A stretch of 64,000 bases of DNA from Microbulbifer yueqingensis (GTDB lineage Bacteria > Pseudomonadota > Gammaproteobacteria > Pseudomonadales > Cellvibrionaceae): contig NZ_FNFH01000003.1 in assembly GCF_900100355.1 (NCBI RefSeq), positions 558,001 through 622,000 on the forward strand. Direction: 5' to 3'. A model generated the notes under the pieces. It worked only from the letters and a program-made list of their open reading frames with translations. It did no database searches and was not told where the DNA came from. This document shows positions 38,633 to 47,216 of this stretch, piece after piece. Within the stretch, counting starts at the first letter, position 1. Every line of letters begins with the position of its first letter. The translations under genes and the position numbers were made by a program.

Positions 38633-40489
38633 CTAGCACATGTCTTCGAAGGGATTGACGTCAGGCAGGTTTACTGGCGCCACGCCGGGCAGTGACACAT
38701 TGTCGGTGGAGACCTCGATCAACTCTTCGTCCACCAGTCCCTCGCCAAAGCGGTAGATAGCATTCAGGTCACCCGTTGCCGCACGCTGGTCATAGGCCAG
38801 CGCCCGGTCACGGACGGCCTCATTGCGCTGCCGGAATCCGGTCATTGCCTTTTCACCGTGGCGCCGGGACAGCATGCCCTCGACCAGGCGGGGAGACAGG
38901 ACGCTGGCCGTGGCATTGTTGCCGCCAAAGCCCTTGGAATTGAGGAATGCCACATCGATCGAGTCCGGTGCCCGCTCCCGGTGCTCCAGCGAAATATCCA
39001 GATTCTTGTGGTGCACGTCATCGGCAACGCGATCAATGGTGGTAATCCCCGGAAGGATGCCGTGCGCGAACATGCCCAGGCTGGTAATCAACTGGTCACC
39101 ACTGGCGGCAGAGACAGTGTGCCCCAGGTACGCCTTGACCGCACACACCGGCCAGTTCTCTATGCCGAAGGCCCCTGCCAGCCGGTCGAAGATGGCTGAC
39201 TCGGTGACCCGGTTCTGCGGAGTGCTGGAACCGTGCGCCTGGACAAAACTGCGCCGCTGCAGGCTCTCCTCGCCGACGATGGCGCGGGTCTCGGCCAGCG
39301 CACGGGCCACCGTGAGGTAATTGCCCGGCCCCGGTGCGGAGATGGATTTCTTGGTGCCGTCCGCGTTGACAAAGACGTTGGCAACCGCGCCGTGGATTGA
39401 CGCCCCAAGTTCCAGCGCCAATTCATCGTCCATCAGGATGGCCCACTGGGTACCCTCACCGAGGGTGAAACCACAGTTCTCCCCGAAGGGCCGGCTCGCG
39501 CGGCGATAATCGATCTCTCCGGGGAACAGCTTGCGCAGCCCATCGATATTGGCGAGCGCACCCATAGTCGTATAGCCGTCGACAACTTCTGGTACCAGCG
39601 GGGCTTCGGCGGCCCCGACCACGGCCACCCGGGCACGCCCGTGGCGGATATCCTCCACCGCAGCCCGCAGGTTGTACAGGTAGGTTGCACAGGCACCGGC
39701 CACCGCCCCGGTAGTGCCTACGCTACCGAGCACATAGGCGTTGACAAAGTCCGCAGGCATGCTGGTAAGCCCCAGGGCCAGCTGCTTGGAGCTCACCCGG
39801 GTACCGCGCAGGCGCGACTGCAACAGGCCACCATTGCCGTAGGGATCCAGCTGGCTCATGGCAGAGCTGGCATAGACCGAGATGTTCTGGGGGCCGGCTG
39901 CAGCCACGACGGTTTCCCAGTCGATGCCCAGCGCCTGTACCGCATCGGAAGCGCCGAGAATCGCCAGCTGCAAGCCCCGGGGATGGAAGCGGGAATTGTA
40001 CTCCTGTCCCGGCTCGAAGCCGGTGGGCAACTGCCCGGCCGACGCCACCGGGATCTCCCGATAACTGTCCAGCATCACCGACAGGCCGGCACAACGCACG
40101 CGTACCCGCCCCTCCCCGAGTGCTTCCACCTGCCAGTCTTCGGGCAGCGGATCCGGCAGCTGGCGTGCCGCCATCTCGAATGTAAAGCCGTCCGAACTGC
40201 TCAGTTCGGCGGGCTGGTGATAGTGACACTTACGGTAGTCATAAAAGCGCTGCTCCAGCTCCCTCACCAGGGTGCCGTCGATGACCTGCTGTTCGAGTGC
40301 GGCGTCGAGCGGGCCACCGGCCTTCGCGCCCTTACGCAATCCCATCAGCGCCGCCAGGTCGGACAGGACGTCCGCCCGCTCGCCAGTACCGAGGCAGTCG
40401 AGCACCAGGCGCCGATAGCCGCGGTGAAAGGAACTCCGTCCGGCGGGATTGAATCCTCCGAAAGCGGTGATGACGGGTAGGCGCTGCAT
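38633..40489 (-). CDS. fabY: beta-ketoacyl synthase, FabY-type fatty acid initiation enzyme
   Basis: 618 residues. The start MQRLPVITAFGGFNPAGRSS is that of FabY proteins of Pseudomonas (about 634 residues), which condense acetyl-CoA with malonyl-ACP in place of FabH. The thiolase-fold active site is complete: C267 in GAVAGACATY, H419 in VQAHGSSTP, K452 and H457 in VKAYLGHTVSAASG. An N-terminal extension of about 190 residues before the synthase core is typical of this group. GGAGGT precedes the ATG at 40489. It is divergent from a GlxA-type AraC regulator, a likely control partner. Confidence 0.85.
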   Translation of the reverse strand: MQRLPVITAFGGFNPAGRSSFHRGYRRLVLDCLGTGERADVLSDLAALMGLRKGAKAGGPLDAALEQQVIDGTLVRELEQRFYDYRKCHYHQPAELSSSDGFTFEMAARQLPDPLPEDWQVEALGEGRVRVRCAGLSVMLDSYREIPVASAGQLPTGFEPGQEYNSRFHPRGLQLAILGASDAVQALGIDWETVVAAAGPQNISVYASSAMSQLDPYGNGGLLQSRLRGTRVSSKQLALGLTSMPADFVNAYVLGSVGTTGAVAGACATYLYNLRAAVEDIRHGRARVAVVGAAEAPLVPEVVDGYTTMGALANIDGLRKLFPGEIDYRRASRPFGENCGFTLGEGTQWAILMDDELALELGASIHGAVANVFVNADGTKKSISAPGPGNYLTVARALAETRAIVGEESLQRRSFVQAHGSSTPQNRVTESAIFDRLAGAFGIENWPVCAVKAYLGHTVSAASGDQLITSLGMFAHGILPGITTIDRVADDVHHKNLDISLEHRERAPDSIDVAFLNSKGFGGNNATASVLSPRLVEGMLSRRHGEKAMTGFRQRNEAVRDRALAYDQRAATGDLNAIYRFGEGLVDEELIEVSTDNVSLPGVAPVNLPDVNPFEDMC

Positions 40490-40642
40490 CCTTACCTCCA
40501 GCTGAAAGCTGCGAAATTGACTAAATTCGACAGGAGGTCAGTTTAGGGGGTGGCGAATCGGCCTCGTTATGGGCATACTGGCCAGCAAAATTGAGTTTCT
40601 GGCCAATGACACCCTCAGGGCCTCTTAGACTTCAGAGAAGTA

Positions 40643-41629
40643 ATGCGAACTGTCACTTTTGTACTGATCGACCAGATGCTGGCAACCGGCACGGTATTGC
40701 CGCTGGAAATGCTGCGCGGGGCACAGAGTCGCGCCCGGGCCGAAGGCAAAGAAGGCCCGCTGAAAATCGTGACCGTGAGTCTCGACGGCAAGCCCGTCGC
40801 CACCCGCTCCGGATTTCCGCTCACCCCCGATGCTGCGCTCGCGGATGCACCTGACAGCGACATAATCTACCTCCCGGCCCTGTGGCGCAACCCGCGGCCC
40901 GCGCTGCGCCGCAGTGCGGCACTGCAGCAATGGTTGCGCCAGCAGGCCGAGGCCGGCGCTGCCATCAGCGCAGTGGGCACCGGGGTGTGTTTTCTCGCCG
41001 AGGCGGGACTGCTCGATGGCAAGCCCGCGACCACCCACTGGCACTACTTCGAGCGCTTCGCCGCAGACTACCCACAGGTGAAGCTCAAGCGGCAGTACTT
41101 CATCACCCAGGCCGACAAGCTGTTCTGTGCAGCCAGCGTCAACGCGCTCGCCGACGTGACCGTGCACCTGATTCGGCAGCTGTACGGACCGTCTGTCGCA
41201 AGCCATGTTGAGCGCAATTTCTCCCATGAAATTCGCCGCCCCTTTGAGGAAATAGCCTACTCCGAGGGCTCGGTGCACTTACACCCCGATGAGGAGATCG
41301 TACAGGCTCAGACGTGGCTGAAGGAACACTGTAGCGAAGAAGTTCGGCTCAGCGAGGTAGCCGGCCATTTCGATATGAGCGTGCGCTCGTTCAACCGCCG
41401 CTTCAAGCTTGCCACCGGACAGACGCCGCTTCAGTACTTGCAGAACGTGCGTGTGGACATGGCACGCGAACTGCTGCAGTCGAGCAACCTGTCAGTGAAC
41501 GAGATCGCCGAGAAGGTGGGATACCAGGACATGGGTCACTTCACCGCGCTATTCAAGAAGTTCCTGGCCACCACGCCCAGCGAATACCGCACGACCGTCC
41601 GTGCAAAACTGTTCCGGGTTAATACCTGA
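40643..41629 (+). CDS. GlxA-family transcriptional regulator (DJ-1/PfpI domain plus AraC helix-turn-helix)
   Basis: 328 residues. The N-terminal DJ-1/PfpI-like domain (about 1-190) has the nucleophile-elbow-like GTGVCFLAEAGLL. The AraC DNA-binding domain (about 225-320) has both helix-turn-helix units, SEVAGHFDMSVRSFNRRFKL and VNEIAEKVGYQDMGHFTALF. Members are activators whose inducer binds the DJ-1 part; the ligand here is unknown. It is divergent from fabY with 153 bases between, so an effect on fatty-acid initiation is a reasonable guess. The closest characterised relatives control nitrogenous-compound catabolism, which is not represented nearby. Confidence 0.85.
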   Translation: MRTVTFVLIDQMLATGTVLPLEMLRGAQSRARAEGKEGPLKIVTVSLDGKPVATRSGFPLTPDAALADAPDSDIIYLPALWRNPRPALRRSAALQQWLRQQAEAGAAISAVGTGVCFLAEAGLLDGKPATTHWHYFERFAADYPQVKLKRQYFITQADKLFCAASVNALADVTVHLIRQLYGPSVASHVERNFSHEIRRPFEEIAYSEGSVHLHPDEEIVQAQTWLKEHCSEEVRLSEVAGHFDMSVRSFNRRFKLATGQTPLQYLQNVRVDMARELLQSSNLSVNEIAEKVGYQDMGHFTALFKKFLATTPSEYRTTVRAKLFRVNT

Positions 41630-41634
41630 AACCG

Positions 41635-42270
41635 TCACTTGCGCAGGAAAATCACGTCGCTGTCCACAAACTCGATACCGGCTCCGAGCCGGGCTGCCAG
41701 CCAGCGCAGGGTTTCCCTGCTGAAAAAGCAGATATGGGTGGGATCGCGGATATAGTGCCACTGCGCAAAGCGTTCCGGTGAAATCACCAGCTTCGTCATC
41801 AGGGCGAGAATGCCGCCCTCGCGCAGCCGCGACCAGAGCAAGCCCAGGACCTCTCCCGGCCGGGAGAGGTGCTCGACCACTTCGGTCGCCACGATAAAGT
41901 CGAATTCCCCCTTCAGGACGCACCTGTCCGGCGCGTAAAAGGCATCGTAGAGCTCAACTCTGTGACCGGCCTCTGAGAGCATGCTGGCCAGCAGGGGCGC
42001 CGGCCCGCAGCCGAAATCGAGACCGCGTGATGCCGGGGGCAGTGCCTCTACCAGCGGCGCGGCACAGCGGGCCAGGAAACGCCGGTAACCCGCGTCTTCC
42101 AGGGAATTCTCATGCAGGTCGTAATAGGCGCGCTCGTCTGTCGCGGAGAGTTGGAATTGCTCAGGGACGAACACCAGCGCGCACACGGCGCACTGGTGAT
42201 AGCTGCGGAAATTGTCCCGGTGATAGGGCTGTGCGGCCGGATGGCCACACAGCGGGCAGCTTGGGCTCAC
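41635..42270 (-). CDS. class I SAM-dependent methyltransferase with N-terminal zinc ribbon
   Basis: 211 residues. It starts with CPLCGHPA and later CAVCALVFV, a four-cysteine ribbon at about 4-34. A methyltransferase domain follows with SAM loop LDFGCGPAPLLASML near 81-95 and the acidic motif VELYDAFY. VATEVVEHLSRPGEVLGLLW is typical of type 11/13 enzymes. The substrate is unknown. The GTG start at 42270 is 11 bases after the ibpA stop, so it should be on the heat-shock transcript. Heat induction of this enzyme would be unusual. Confidence 0.8.
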   Translation of the reverse strand: MSPSCPLCGHPAAQPYHRDNFRSYHQCAVCALVFVPEQFQLSATDERAYYDLHENSLEDAGYRRFLARCAAPLVEALPPASRGLDFGCGPAPLLASMLSEAGHRVELYDAFYAPDRCVLKGEFDFIVATEVVEHLSRPGEVLGLLWSRLREGGILALMTKLVISPERFAQWHYIRDPTHICFFSRETLRWLAARLGAGIEFVDSDVIFLRK

Positions 42271-42281
42271 GCCTGCGTCTA

Positions 42282-42758
42282 TCAGGCAGCCTGCTCTTCA
42301 TCGGCGGGCTTGCGGTCCGCCTGCAGCAGGCGACCTTCACCGATCTCAATCTGGCGGGGTTTCATCGCCTCGGGAATCTCGCGCACCAGGTCGATATGGA
42401 GCAGCCCGTTCGACAGGTTCGCATCCACTACCTTGACGTGGTCTGCCAGCTGGAAGCGCCGTTCGAAATCGCGCGCGGCAATACCGCGATGCAGGAACTG
42501 GCGCTGCTCACCATCCTCTTCGGACTGCTTGCCGCGGACGGTAAGGCGGTTCTGCTCCACCTGGAGTTCCAGTTCCGACTTTTCGAAGCCAGCCACCGCC
42601 ATACTGATCCGGTAACTGTCTTCACCAGTCAGCTCGATATTGTACGGGGGATAAGCGGGCTGGTTCTGCTCGCTGGCAGTCATCGCATCGAGCAGGTTAG
42701 CCATACGATCGAAACCAATCGCAGAGCGGTAAAGCGGGGAAAAATCAAAGTTACGCAT
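42282..42758 (-). CDS. ibpA: small heat-shock protein IbpA (Hsp20)
   Basis: 158 residues. It starts MRNFDFSPLYRSAIGFDRM, nearly the E. coli IbpA N-terminus, followed by an alpha-crystallin domain (about 35-125, ending with NGLLHIDLVREIPE, the IxI-like tail region). It holds aggregating proteins for refolding by DnaK/ClpB. The start is the ATG at 42758; the ATG at 42764 would leave only two bases to GAGG, while 42758 has eight. Upstream are a ROSE-like RNA thermometer and a sigma-32 promoter, giving two layers of heat control. A methyltransferase gene follows 11 bases after the stop. Confidence 0.95.
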   Translation of the reverse strand: MRNFDFSPLYRSAIGFDRMANLLDAMTASEQNQPAYPPYNIELTGEDSYRISMAVAGFEKSELELQVEQNRLTVRGKQSEEDGEQRQFLHRGIAARDFERRFQLADHVKVVDANLSNGLLHIDLVREIPEAMKPRQIEIGEGRLLQADRKPADEEQAA

Positions 42759-42762
42759 TGTC

Positions 42763-42843
42763 ATATCCTCAATTCAGAGCAATATTCAAGATGTGCCCGT
42801 CCGAAGACCGGGCTTCCGCGGGAGGGCCTCGCCTGAGCGCCCT
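42763..42843 (-). promoter_or_regulatory. ROSE-like RNA thermometer in the ibpA leader
   Basis: On the minus-strand RNA, AUAUU-(G)-CUC pairs with GAGGAUAU around a six-base loop (positions 42763-42785): eight pairs, one U-G, with a bulged G opposite the ribosome binding site. The UUGCU/AGGA pairing with bulged G is the hallmark of ROSE elements that open on heating. Two more hairpins lie upstream, GCCCG/CGGGC at 42795-42813 and AGGGC/GCCCT at 42823-42843, in line with multi-hairpin ROSE leaders of about 90 bases. Confidence 0.8.
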
Positions 42844-42856
42844 GCCCGTAACTTTG

Positions 42857-42884
42857 ATATAGGGGTGCACAGAGACTTTTCAAG
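42857..42884 (-). promoter_or_regulatory. sigma-32 promoter of ibpA
   Basis: On the minus strand CTTGAAA (42878-42884), 12 bases, then CCCCTATAT (42857-42865). Both elements match the heat-shock consensus. Transcription would start near 42850 and give a leader of about 90 bases containing the thermometer. The promoter reaches to the edge of the divergent thpR start region. Confidence 0.88.
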
Positions 42885-42904
42885 TGCGGGAGAGAGGGAA
42901 ATTC

Positions 42905-43531
42905 ATGCCGAGAGCAAGCACCAGAGGCAAAGGCGATAGCAATACCGGGGCGGGTACTGACCAGCCGCGACTGTTCATCGGTATCAGCCCGGACGCACCC
43001 ACGCAGCACTTCCTCGAGGGGCTGGTGATACATGCCCGCCAACTGCTTTCCTCGGGCCGCGAGCGGCCGCGCTGGACCAGTCCGAGCAACCGGCACCTGA
43101 CCCTGGCATTCCTGGGGGAAACACCCCCAGAGCTGATCCCGGCCATCGAAAGGGGGCTGATGCAGATGGCGCAAGGCGCAAGACCCTGCAGTGGCAGGAT
43201 TGTATCACTGGGGCCCTTCCCGAAACCCCGGGCCCGCCTGCTGGCCGCCGAACTGGTCAGCAACCCGGACCTCGACCGATTGCACAGCGGCTGCCGGGAA
43301 CTCATGCGGGACCTGGGAATGAAACCTGAGAGCGCAGCCTTTCGGCCCCACTTCACTCTCGGTCGAAACCGGCATGGCCTGGGCCCGTTCCCCCCATTGC
43401 AACTCGATTATGTCGCCAGGCTGGATAACCTGGTGCTCTACCGCAGCGAAATGGCGCCGGGCGGCAGCCAGTACACACCACTGTTTGAAGCCTTGCTCGG
43501 GGGCCCGGAAGAGAACCCGGCAAGAACCTGA
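42905..43531 (+). CDS. thpR: RNA 2',3'-cyclic phosphodiesterase (LigT/ThpR, 2H family)
   Basis: 208 residues of the 2H phosphoesterase fold with both HxTx motifs, HLTL in NRHLTLAFLG (near residue 65) and HFTL in FRPHFTLGRN (near 146). Enzymes of this family hydrolyse 2',3'-cyclic phosphates on RNA and can ligate tRNA halves in vitro. The ATG at 42905 has GAGGG seven bases upstream and is preferred over a GTG at 42884 that overlaps the ibpA promoter. It has a low-complexity, Thr/Gly-rich N-terminal extension of about 20 residues. A terminator follows. Confidence 0.88.
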   Translation: MPRASTRGKGDSNTGAGTDQPRLFIGISPDAPTQHFLEGLVIHARQLLSSGRERPRWTSPSNRHLTLAFLGETPPELIPAIERGLMQMAQGARPCSGRIVSLGPFPKPRARLLAAELVSNPDLDRLHSGCRELMRDLGMKPESAAFRPHFTLGRNRHGLGPFPPLQLDYVARLDNLVLYRSEMAPGGSQYTPLFEALLGGPEENPART

Positions 43532-43539
43532 CCGGCATA

Positions 43540-43563
43540 AAAAAGCCCGCGCTGGGCGGGCTT
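43540..43563. terminator. bidirectional terminator between thpR and the coiled-coil gene
   Basis: AAAAGCCCGC, four bases, GCGGGCTT forms a hairpin between the two convergent stops. The A run gives a T tract on the minus strand; the plus-strand T tract is short, so it may work better for the minus-strand gene. Confidence 0.75.
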
Positions 43564-43573
43564 CTGCGATACG

Positions 43574-44575
43574 TCAATCCAGGTAGGACAGCGCGTACTC
43601 AGGGTACATAATCAAGCGCGGTCGGGACAGGCGCCGGGCGTCGAGGATAAACACATAGTTCTTGCCGGCGTCCTCGGCCGGGATTGTACGCCGGAACCTC
43701 AGGGTGCTGAAGCCGCTGACCTCGTAGGTCTGCAGTCCGGCCTTGACCGGAGCCACCAGCCGGTACTGATTGTGACCGAGGAACTCGAAGTCGTGCGGTT
43801 CGCCGCGGGAAGACTCCAGGCTGAGGGACTTGAAGGTCTGCTTCCCCTCGCCCTCTTCCGCCAGCAGTTTCTGGAGACGCTCCTGCTCACGCTTGACGTA
43901 GGCCAGCAGCTCCTCATCGATTTCTTCCGCCGGCTCGGCGGCGGCTGCCGGGGCCGGCTCGGCGGACTCAGCCTTGGCCACCGAGGGGGCCGGCAGCTGG
44001 GGCTTTTTCACCGCCGCCTCGCCGCCAGCAAGCTTGGCCGCGCGCCTGGCGGTCTCTGCCTTCTCCAGCATCGCAGCCACCATATCTTCCACCTTGCGCT
44101 TCTGCGCGGCGATGCGGCCCCGGTTGCGGGCAATTGCCTTTTCGGTATCTGCCTGCTCGGCCTTGAGCTCGTCGTAGCTGGACTGAATGATCTCAACGCG
44201 GCGGGAGCGGCTGTCGACTCCCCGCTTGGCCATATCGAACGCGTGCTTCGCCTTGCGCAACTGCCGCTCTGAATTGGAGTCTCCGCTCTTTTCGTGCTCG
44301 CGCTCCGCGCGGGTCAGGTCGATACGAGTCTGCTCATAGTTTTCCCGGGCATTTTCCAGGGCCTCCCGGGCCTCGCCAAGCTTGTAGTCGTAGGCGAGAA
44401 GCTCATTTTCGAAGTCCTCGGCCTCCACAAGCCGGTTTTCCAGTGATTGCTCCATCCTTGCCAGACGATTTCTCTCCGCGTCGAGCGTCGCCTGGGTCTG
44501 GGCTGCGGCACTCGCTCCCCAACCCACCAAAGCCGCCAGACAAAACCATTTGCAGTACCGCGCTAACACCATCAT
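43574..44575 (-). CDS. secreted coiled-coil protein of unknown function
   Basis: 333 residues starting MMVLARYCKWFC, with a signal peptide ending near ASAAAQ (about residue 26). Residues about 27-195 are strongly charged heptad-type coiled coil (TLDAERNRLARMEQSLENR onwards). A Pro/Ala/Glu linker (about 200-240) leads to a C-terminal domain of about 110 residues that looks beta-rich (FEFLGHNQYRLVAPVKAG to FILDARRLSRPRLIMYPEYA). The layout, signal, long coil, linker and compact tail, recalls periplasmic scaffolds such as YbgF or EnvC in outline only, and no motif of either is present. I do not assign a function. Confidence 0.7.
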   Translation of the reverse strand: MMVLARYCKWFCLAALVGWGASAAAQTQATLDAERNRLARMEQSLENRLVEAEDFENELLAYDYKLGEAREALENARENYEQTRIDLTRAEREHEKSGDSNSERQLRKAKHAFDMAKRGVDSRSRRVEIIQSSYDELKAEQADTEKAIARNRGRIAAQKRKVEDMVAAMLEKAETARRAAKLAGGEAAVKKPQLPAPSVAKAESAEPAPAAAAEPAEEIDEELLAYVKREQERLQKLLAEEGEGKQTFKSLSLESSRGEPHDFEFLGHNQYRLVAPVKAGLQTYEVSGFSTLRFRRTIPAEDAGKNYVFILDARRLSRPRLIMYPEYALSYLD

Positions 44576-45133
44576 AAACAACCTGTTACCTATTTTTTTA
44601 CAACTGCCGGCAACCCTCGCCCGGAAATCGGGCGCTGAAAGCACCCTGATTCCTTTGCGGCCGGTGGGTATTCCCTGCACGCCCAGGTGCAATTTTCCCC
44701 CAAAAGCACACTGTGTACCCATGCCGGGCACACCGCGACAACATTCTACGCAGCGCCTGCCAGCACTGCAACGACTGCCGCCTTGCGGCGAGTCACTGGC
44801 GGAGCGGCCCGGAGCCCAATTCAGGATGCATCACCCCCGCCGGGATGAGTCGCCCGGCAGGTCACAATTTTGTGACATTTTTACCTCCCCAGCGCTTGAT
44901 TTTTTTATTGGCGGGAGCATTATGGGTAACAGGGAGTAAAAAGCTGATCTCGGTGAGATTGGAGCCCGGACGTAAAACACCCTGAGCTGCCTGAGCAGCA
45001 GAATATACGTTGCGATCCCGCTGGCCTCCGGTTCCCGATGCTCTCGGCTTCTCCCCAAAGGGCGCCCTTCCTTTTATCTGGCAAACCGCACACGCGGCCT
45101 GCAAGGTTTCCTTATAACCGGAGGTAAATGCCC
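44576..45133. other. 558-base gene-free region upstream of hpf
   Basis: No convincing gene is seen. The region holds a GTCACAA-TT-TTGTGAC inverted repeat at 44861-44876, an AT-rich patch at about 44888-44940 that could carry a promoter for hpf (TTGATT, 16 bases, CATTAT is the best pair found, low confidence), and a small GCTGC/GCAGC hairpin at 44986-44999. The distance to hpf allows a leader RNA of about 200 bases. Confidence 0.45.
44861..44876. promoter_or_regulatory. inverted repeat GTCACAA-TT-TTGTGAC, possible operator
   Basis: Two perfect seven-base arms with a two-base centre lie just upstream of the AT-rich patch before hpf. Size and symmetry fit a dimeric regulator site, but the regulator is not known. 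It is not a CRP site, whose half-sites are in the opposite order. Confidence 0.4.
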
Positions 45134-45469
45134 ATGAAATCTGCGCCCAACGATAACATCGTGTTCCGGGATATCGACAAGTCTGCCGCTCTTGCAGATA
45201 CGGTATCGAAAAAGCTGAATAAACTGGAACGTTATTGTGGCGACATCATCCAGAGTCGTGTCGTACTAGAGGCTCCCCACCAACACAAGACAAAAGGCAA
45301 GCAGTTTCGCGCCTCCGTCGAACTTGCCGTCAGTGGCAAGCCAGTGACCATCAGTAACGAAAGTGAATCGATTCACCGTGCAGTCAATGCTGCTTTCGAG
45401 TCAGCCGAACGGCGCCTCAAGGAGCGCAGCAACCGTCGCGTCGCACAGCGACACCAGGGAGTGGGCTGA
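45134..45469 (+). CDS. hpf: ribosome hibernation promoting factor, HPF/RaiA family
   Basis: 111 residues, a short-type HPF. The ribosome-binding domain pattern is visible: KKLNKLERYCGDIIQSRVVLEAP, then RASVELAVSGKPVTISNES and IHRAVNAAFESAERRLKE with a basic C-terminal tail. Such proteins bind the 30S decoding site in stationary phase or cold and inactivate or dimerise ribosomes. GGAGGT lies eight bases before the ATG at 45134; an ATG six bases earlier is too close to it. Unlike many relatives it is not beside rpoN, and its long upstream region suggests independent control. Confidence 0.88.
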   Translation: MKSAPNDNIVFRDIDKSAALADTVSKKLNKLERYCGDIIQSRVVLEAPHQHKTKGKQFRASVELAVSGKPVTISNESESIHRAVNAAFESAERRLKERSNRRVAQRHQGVG

Positions 45470-45550
45470 CACCGGCCCGGCCTTGCCGTGCGGAAGACAG
45501 GGGCGGTGATAAATCCGCCCCCACTCTTCCGGCAGGCGCCGGGTTACACA

Positions 45551-45583
45551 GAAAAAAGAAGGCGATGCAATGCATCGCCTTTT
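45551..45583. terminator. bidirectional terminator between hpf and gorA
   Basis: AAGGCGATGCA and TGCATCGCCTT form an 11-pair palindrome, with an A run before and T run after, between the two convergent stop codons. Confidence 0.85.
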
Positions 45584-45626
45584 CGGTTCCGATCCTGAAA
45601 GGTAAGAGCGCCCCGGAAACTACCAC

Positions 45627-46982
45627 TCACCCCGCCGGGGTGCGCATGGTGACAAACTCCTCCGCCGCGGTCGGGTGAATACCGATCGTCTGATCGAAAG
45701 TTGCCTTGGTGGCACCGGCCTTGAGTGCCACCGCCATGCCCTGGATGATCTCACCCGCGTCGGGGCCCACCATATGCACCCCCACCACCCGGTCTGAACT
45801 GGAATCCACCACCAGTTTCATCAGGCTCCGCTCATCGCGCCCACTGACCGAATGCCGCATCGGCCGGAATTCAGACTTGAAAATAGTGACCGGAATGCCG
45901 GAGTCGCGGGCCTCCTCCTCCGACAGCCCCACCGTCCCGATATTCGGCTGACAGAAGACCGCGGTCGGGATGTTGTTGTAATCGATTTCCGCCGGCTCCC
46001 CTGTTCGCAGGTGCTTCACCAGCGCCATGGCCTCGGCCAGCGCGACAGGAGTCAGCTGGGGCTCGCCGGTGACATCCCCGAGTGCATAGATGGAACGTAC
46101 ATTGGTGCGAAAATCGTCATCGACGGAGATAGTCCCGTCACGGTGCAGAACCACGCCGAGCTCTTCCAGCCCGAGCCCGCTGATATTGGGGCGGCGCCCT
46201 GTGGCATAGAGCACCACGTCGACATTCAGGGGGGCGCCATCAGCAGAGTGCGCCATCAGGCTCCCGTCGGCCTGCTTCTCTATGGCGGTGACATCGTGAT
46301 TAAAGTGCAGCCGGACCCCTTTCTTGCCAATCTCGTTGCGGGCAAATTCACGGATTTCCCGATCGAACCCGCGCAGGAACAGGTCCCGGCGATAGGACAG
46401 GTGTGTCTCCGCTCCCAGGCCGGCAAAAATTCCTGCAAACTCCACCGCGATATAACCGCCACCTACCACCAGGATACGCTGGGGGAAGTTTTCCAGTGAA
46501 AAGATCTCGTTCGAGGTAATCGCGTGCTCCCTGCCGGGGACGTCCGGTATAAATGGCCAGCCCCCGGTAGCAACGAGGATCCGGTCTGCGCTGTACTCTG
46601 CGTCACCTACAACCACCGTGTGCGGCCCTGAGAGCCTCGCCCTGCCCTCAATCACCTGAACCCCGGCATTGGCCAGCAGGTTGCGGTAAATTCCGTTGAG
46701 GCGAGCGATCTCCGCGGCATTGTTATCCCGCAGGGTGGGCCAGTCGAAAGGCGTCTCTTGTCTCTTCCAGCCGTACGCGACCGAATCCTCGAAGTCCTCA
46801 CTGAAGGCACTGGCGTAGACAAACAGCTTCTTGGGTACGCACCCTACGTTGACACAGGTCCCCCCCATGTACCGGTCTTCGGCCACTGCGACACGCAGGC
46901 CCGCGTTTGCTGCCATCCGCGATGCGCGCACGCCTCCTGACCCGGCGCCAATGACAAACAGATCAAAATCGTATTCCGACAA
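45627..46982 (-). CDS. gorA: glutathione-disulfide reductase
   Basis: 451 residues of the class I pyridine nucleotide-disulfide oxidoreductase family. The FAD site is [15 protein letters not shown], the redox disulfide [13 protein letters not shown] (about 42-54), the NADPH site [12 protein letters not shown], and the C-terminal interface GIHPTAAEE has the catalytic histidine and glutamate. It keeps glutathione reduced with NADPH, which also supports gloB and the persulfide dioxygenase elsewhere in the window. The start is TTG at 46982, with AGGAG six bases upstream; there is no suitable ATG. It is divergent from a small secreted protein gene. Confidence 0.95.
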   Translation of the reverse strand: MSEYDFDLFVIGAGSGGVRASRMAANAGLRVAVAEDRYMGGTCVNVGCVPKKLFVYASAFSEDFEDSVAYGWKRQETPFDWPTLRDNNAAEIARLNGIYRNLLANAGVQVIEGRARLSGPHTVVVGDAEYSADRILVATGGWPFIPDVPGREHAITSNEIFSLENFPQRILVVGGGYIAVEFAGIFAGLGAETHLSYRRDLFLRGFDREIREFARNEIGKKGVRLHFNHDVTAIEKQADGSLMAHSADGAPLNVDVVLYATGRRPNISGLGLEELGVVLHRDGTISVDDDFRTNVRSIYALGDVTGEPQLTPVALAEAMALVKHLRTGEPAEIDYNNIPTAVFCQPNIGTVGLSEEEARDSGIPVTIFKSEFRPMRHSVSGRDERSLMKLVVDSSSDRVVGVHMVGPDAGEIIQGMAVALKAGATKATFDQTIGIHPTAAEEFVTMRTPAG

Positions 46983-47126
46983 AATAAACTCCTGCTGCTC
47001 CTGTGACTTGCGGAAATCGGCCGGGAAACTGCGTCACGGCGAAGCCGTGCACCCGTGTATCGGAGCGCATTACCGCCCGATTTATCCGCAAAACGAACCC
47101 AATTGACTTTTATCCCTTAATAGCCG

Positions 47127-47155
47127 TTGACTTTAATCGCGCCATCCGATATTCA
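47127..47155 (+). promoter_or_regulatory. sigma-70-type promoter for the secreted protein at 47217
   Basis: TTGACT, 17 bases, TATTCA on the plus strand, 62 bases before the ATG. Spacing is ideal; the -35 matches five of six bases and the -10 four of six. Confidence 0.55.
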
Positions 47156-47216
47156 TGAGATGTTTGTCACAAAATGACGCCTGTTAACGACTAGAAGAAA
47201 CTATAGGCATAGAAAA

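Noticed and set aside
44861-44876. The GTCACAA/TTGTGAC repeat as a CRP or Vfr site
   Set aside because: CRP needs TGTGA, six bases, TCACA; here the half-sites are in the reverse order and too close.
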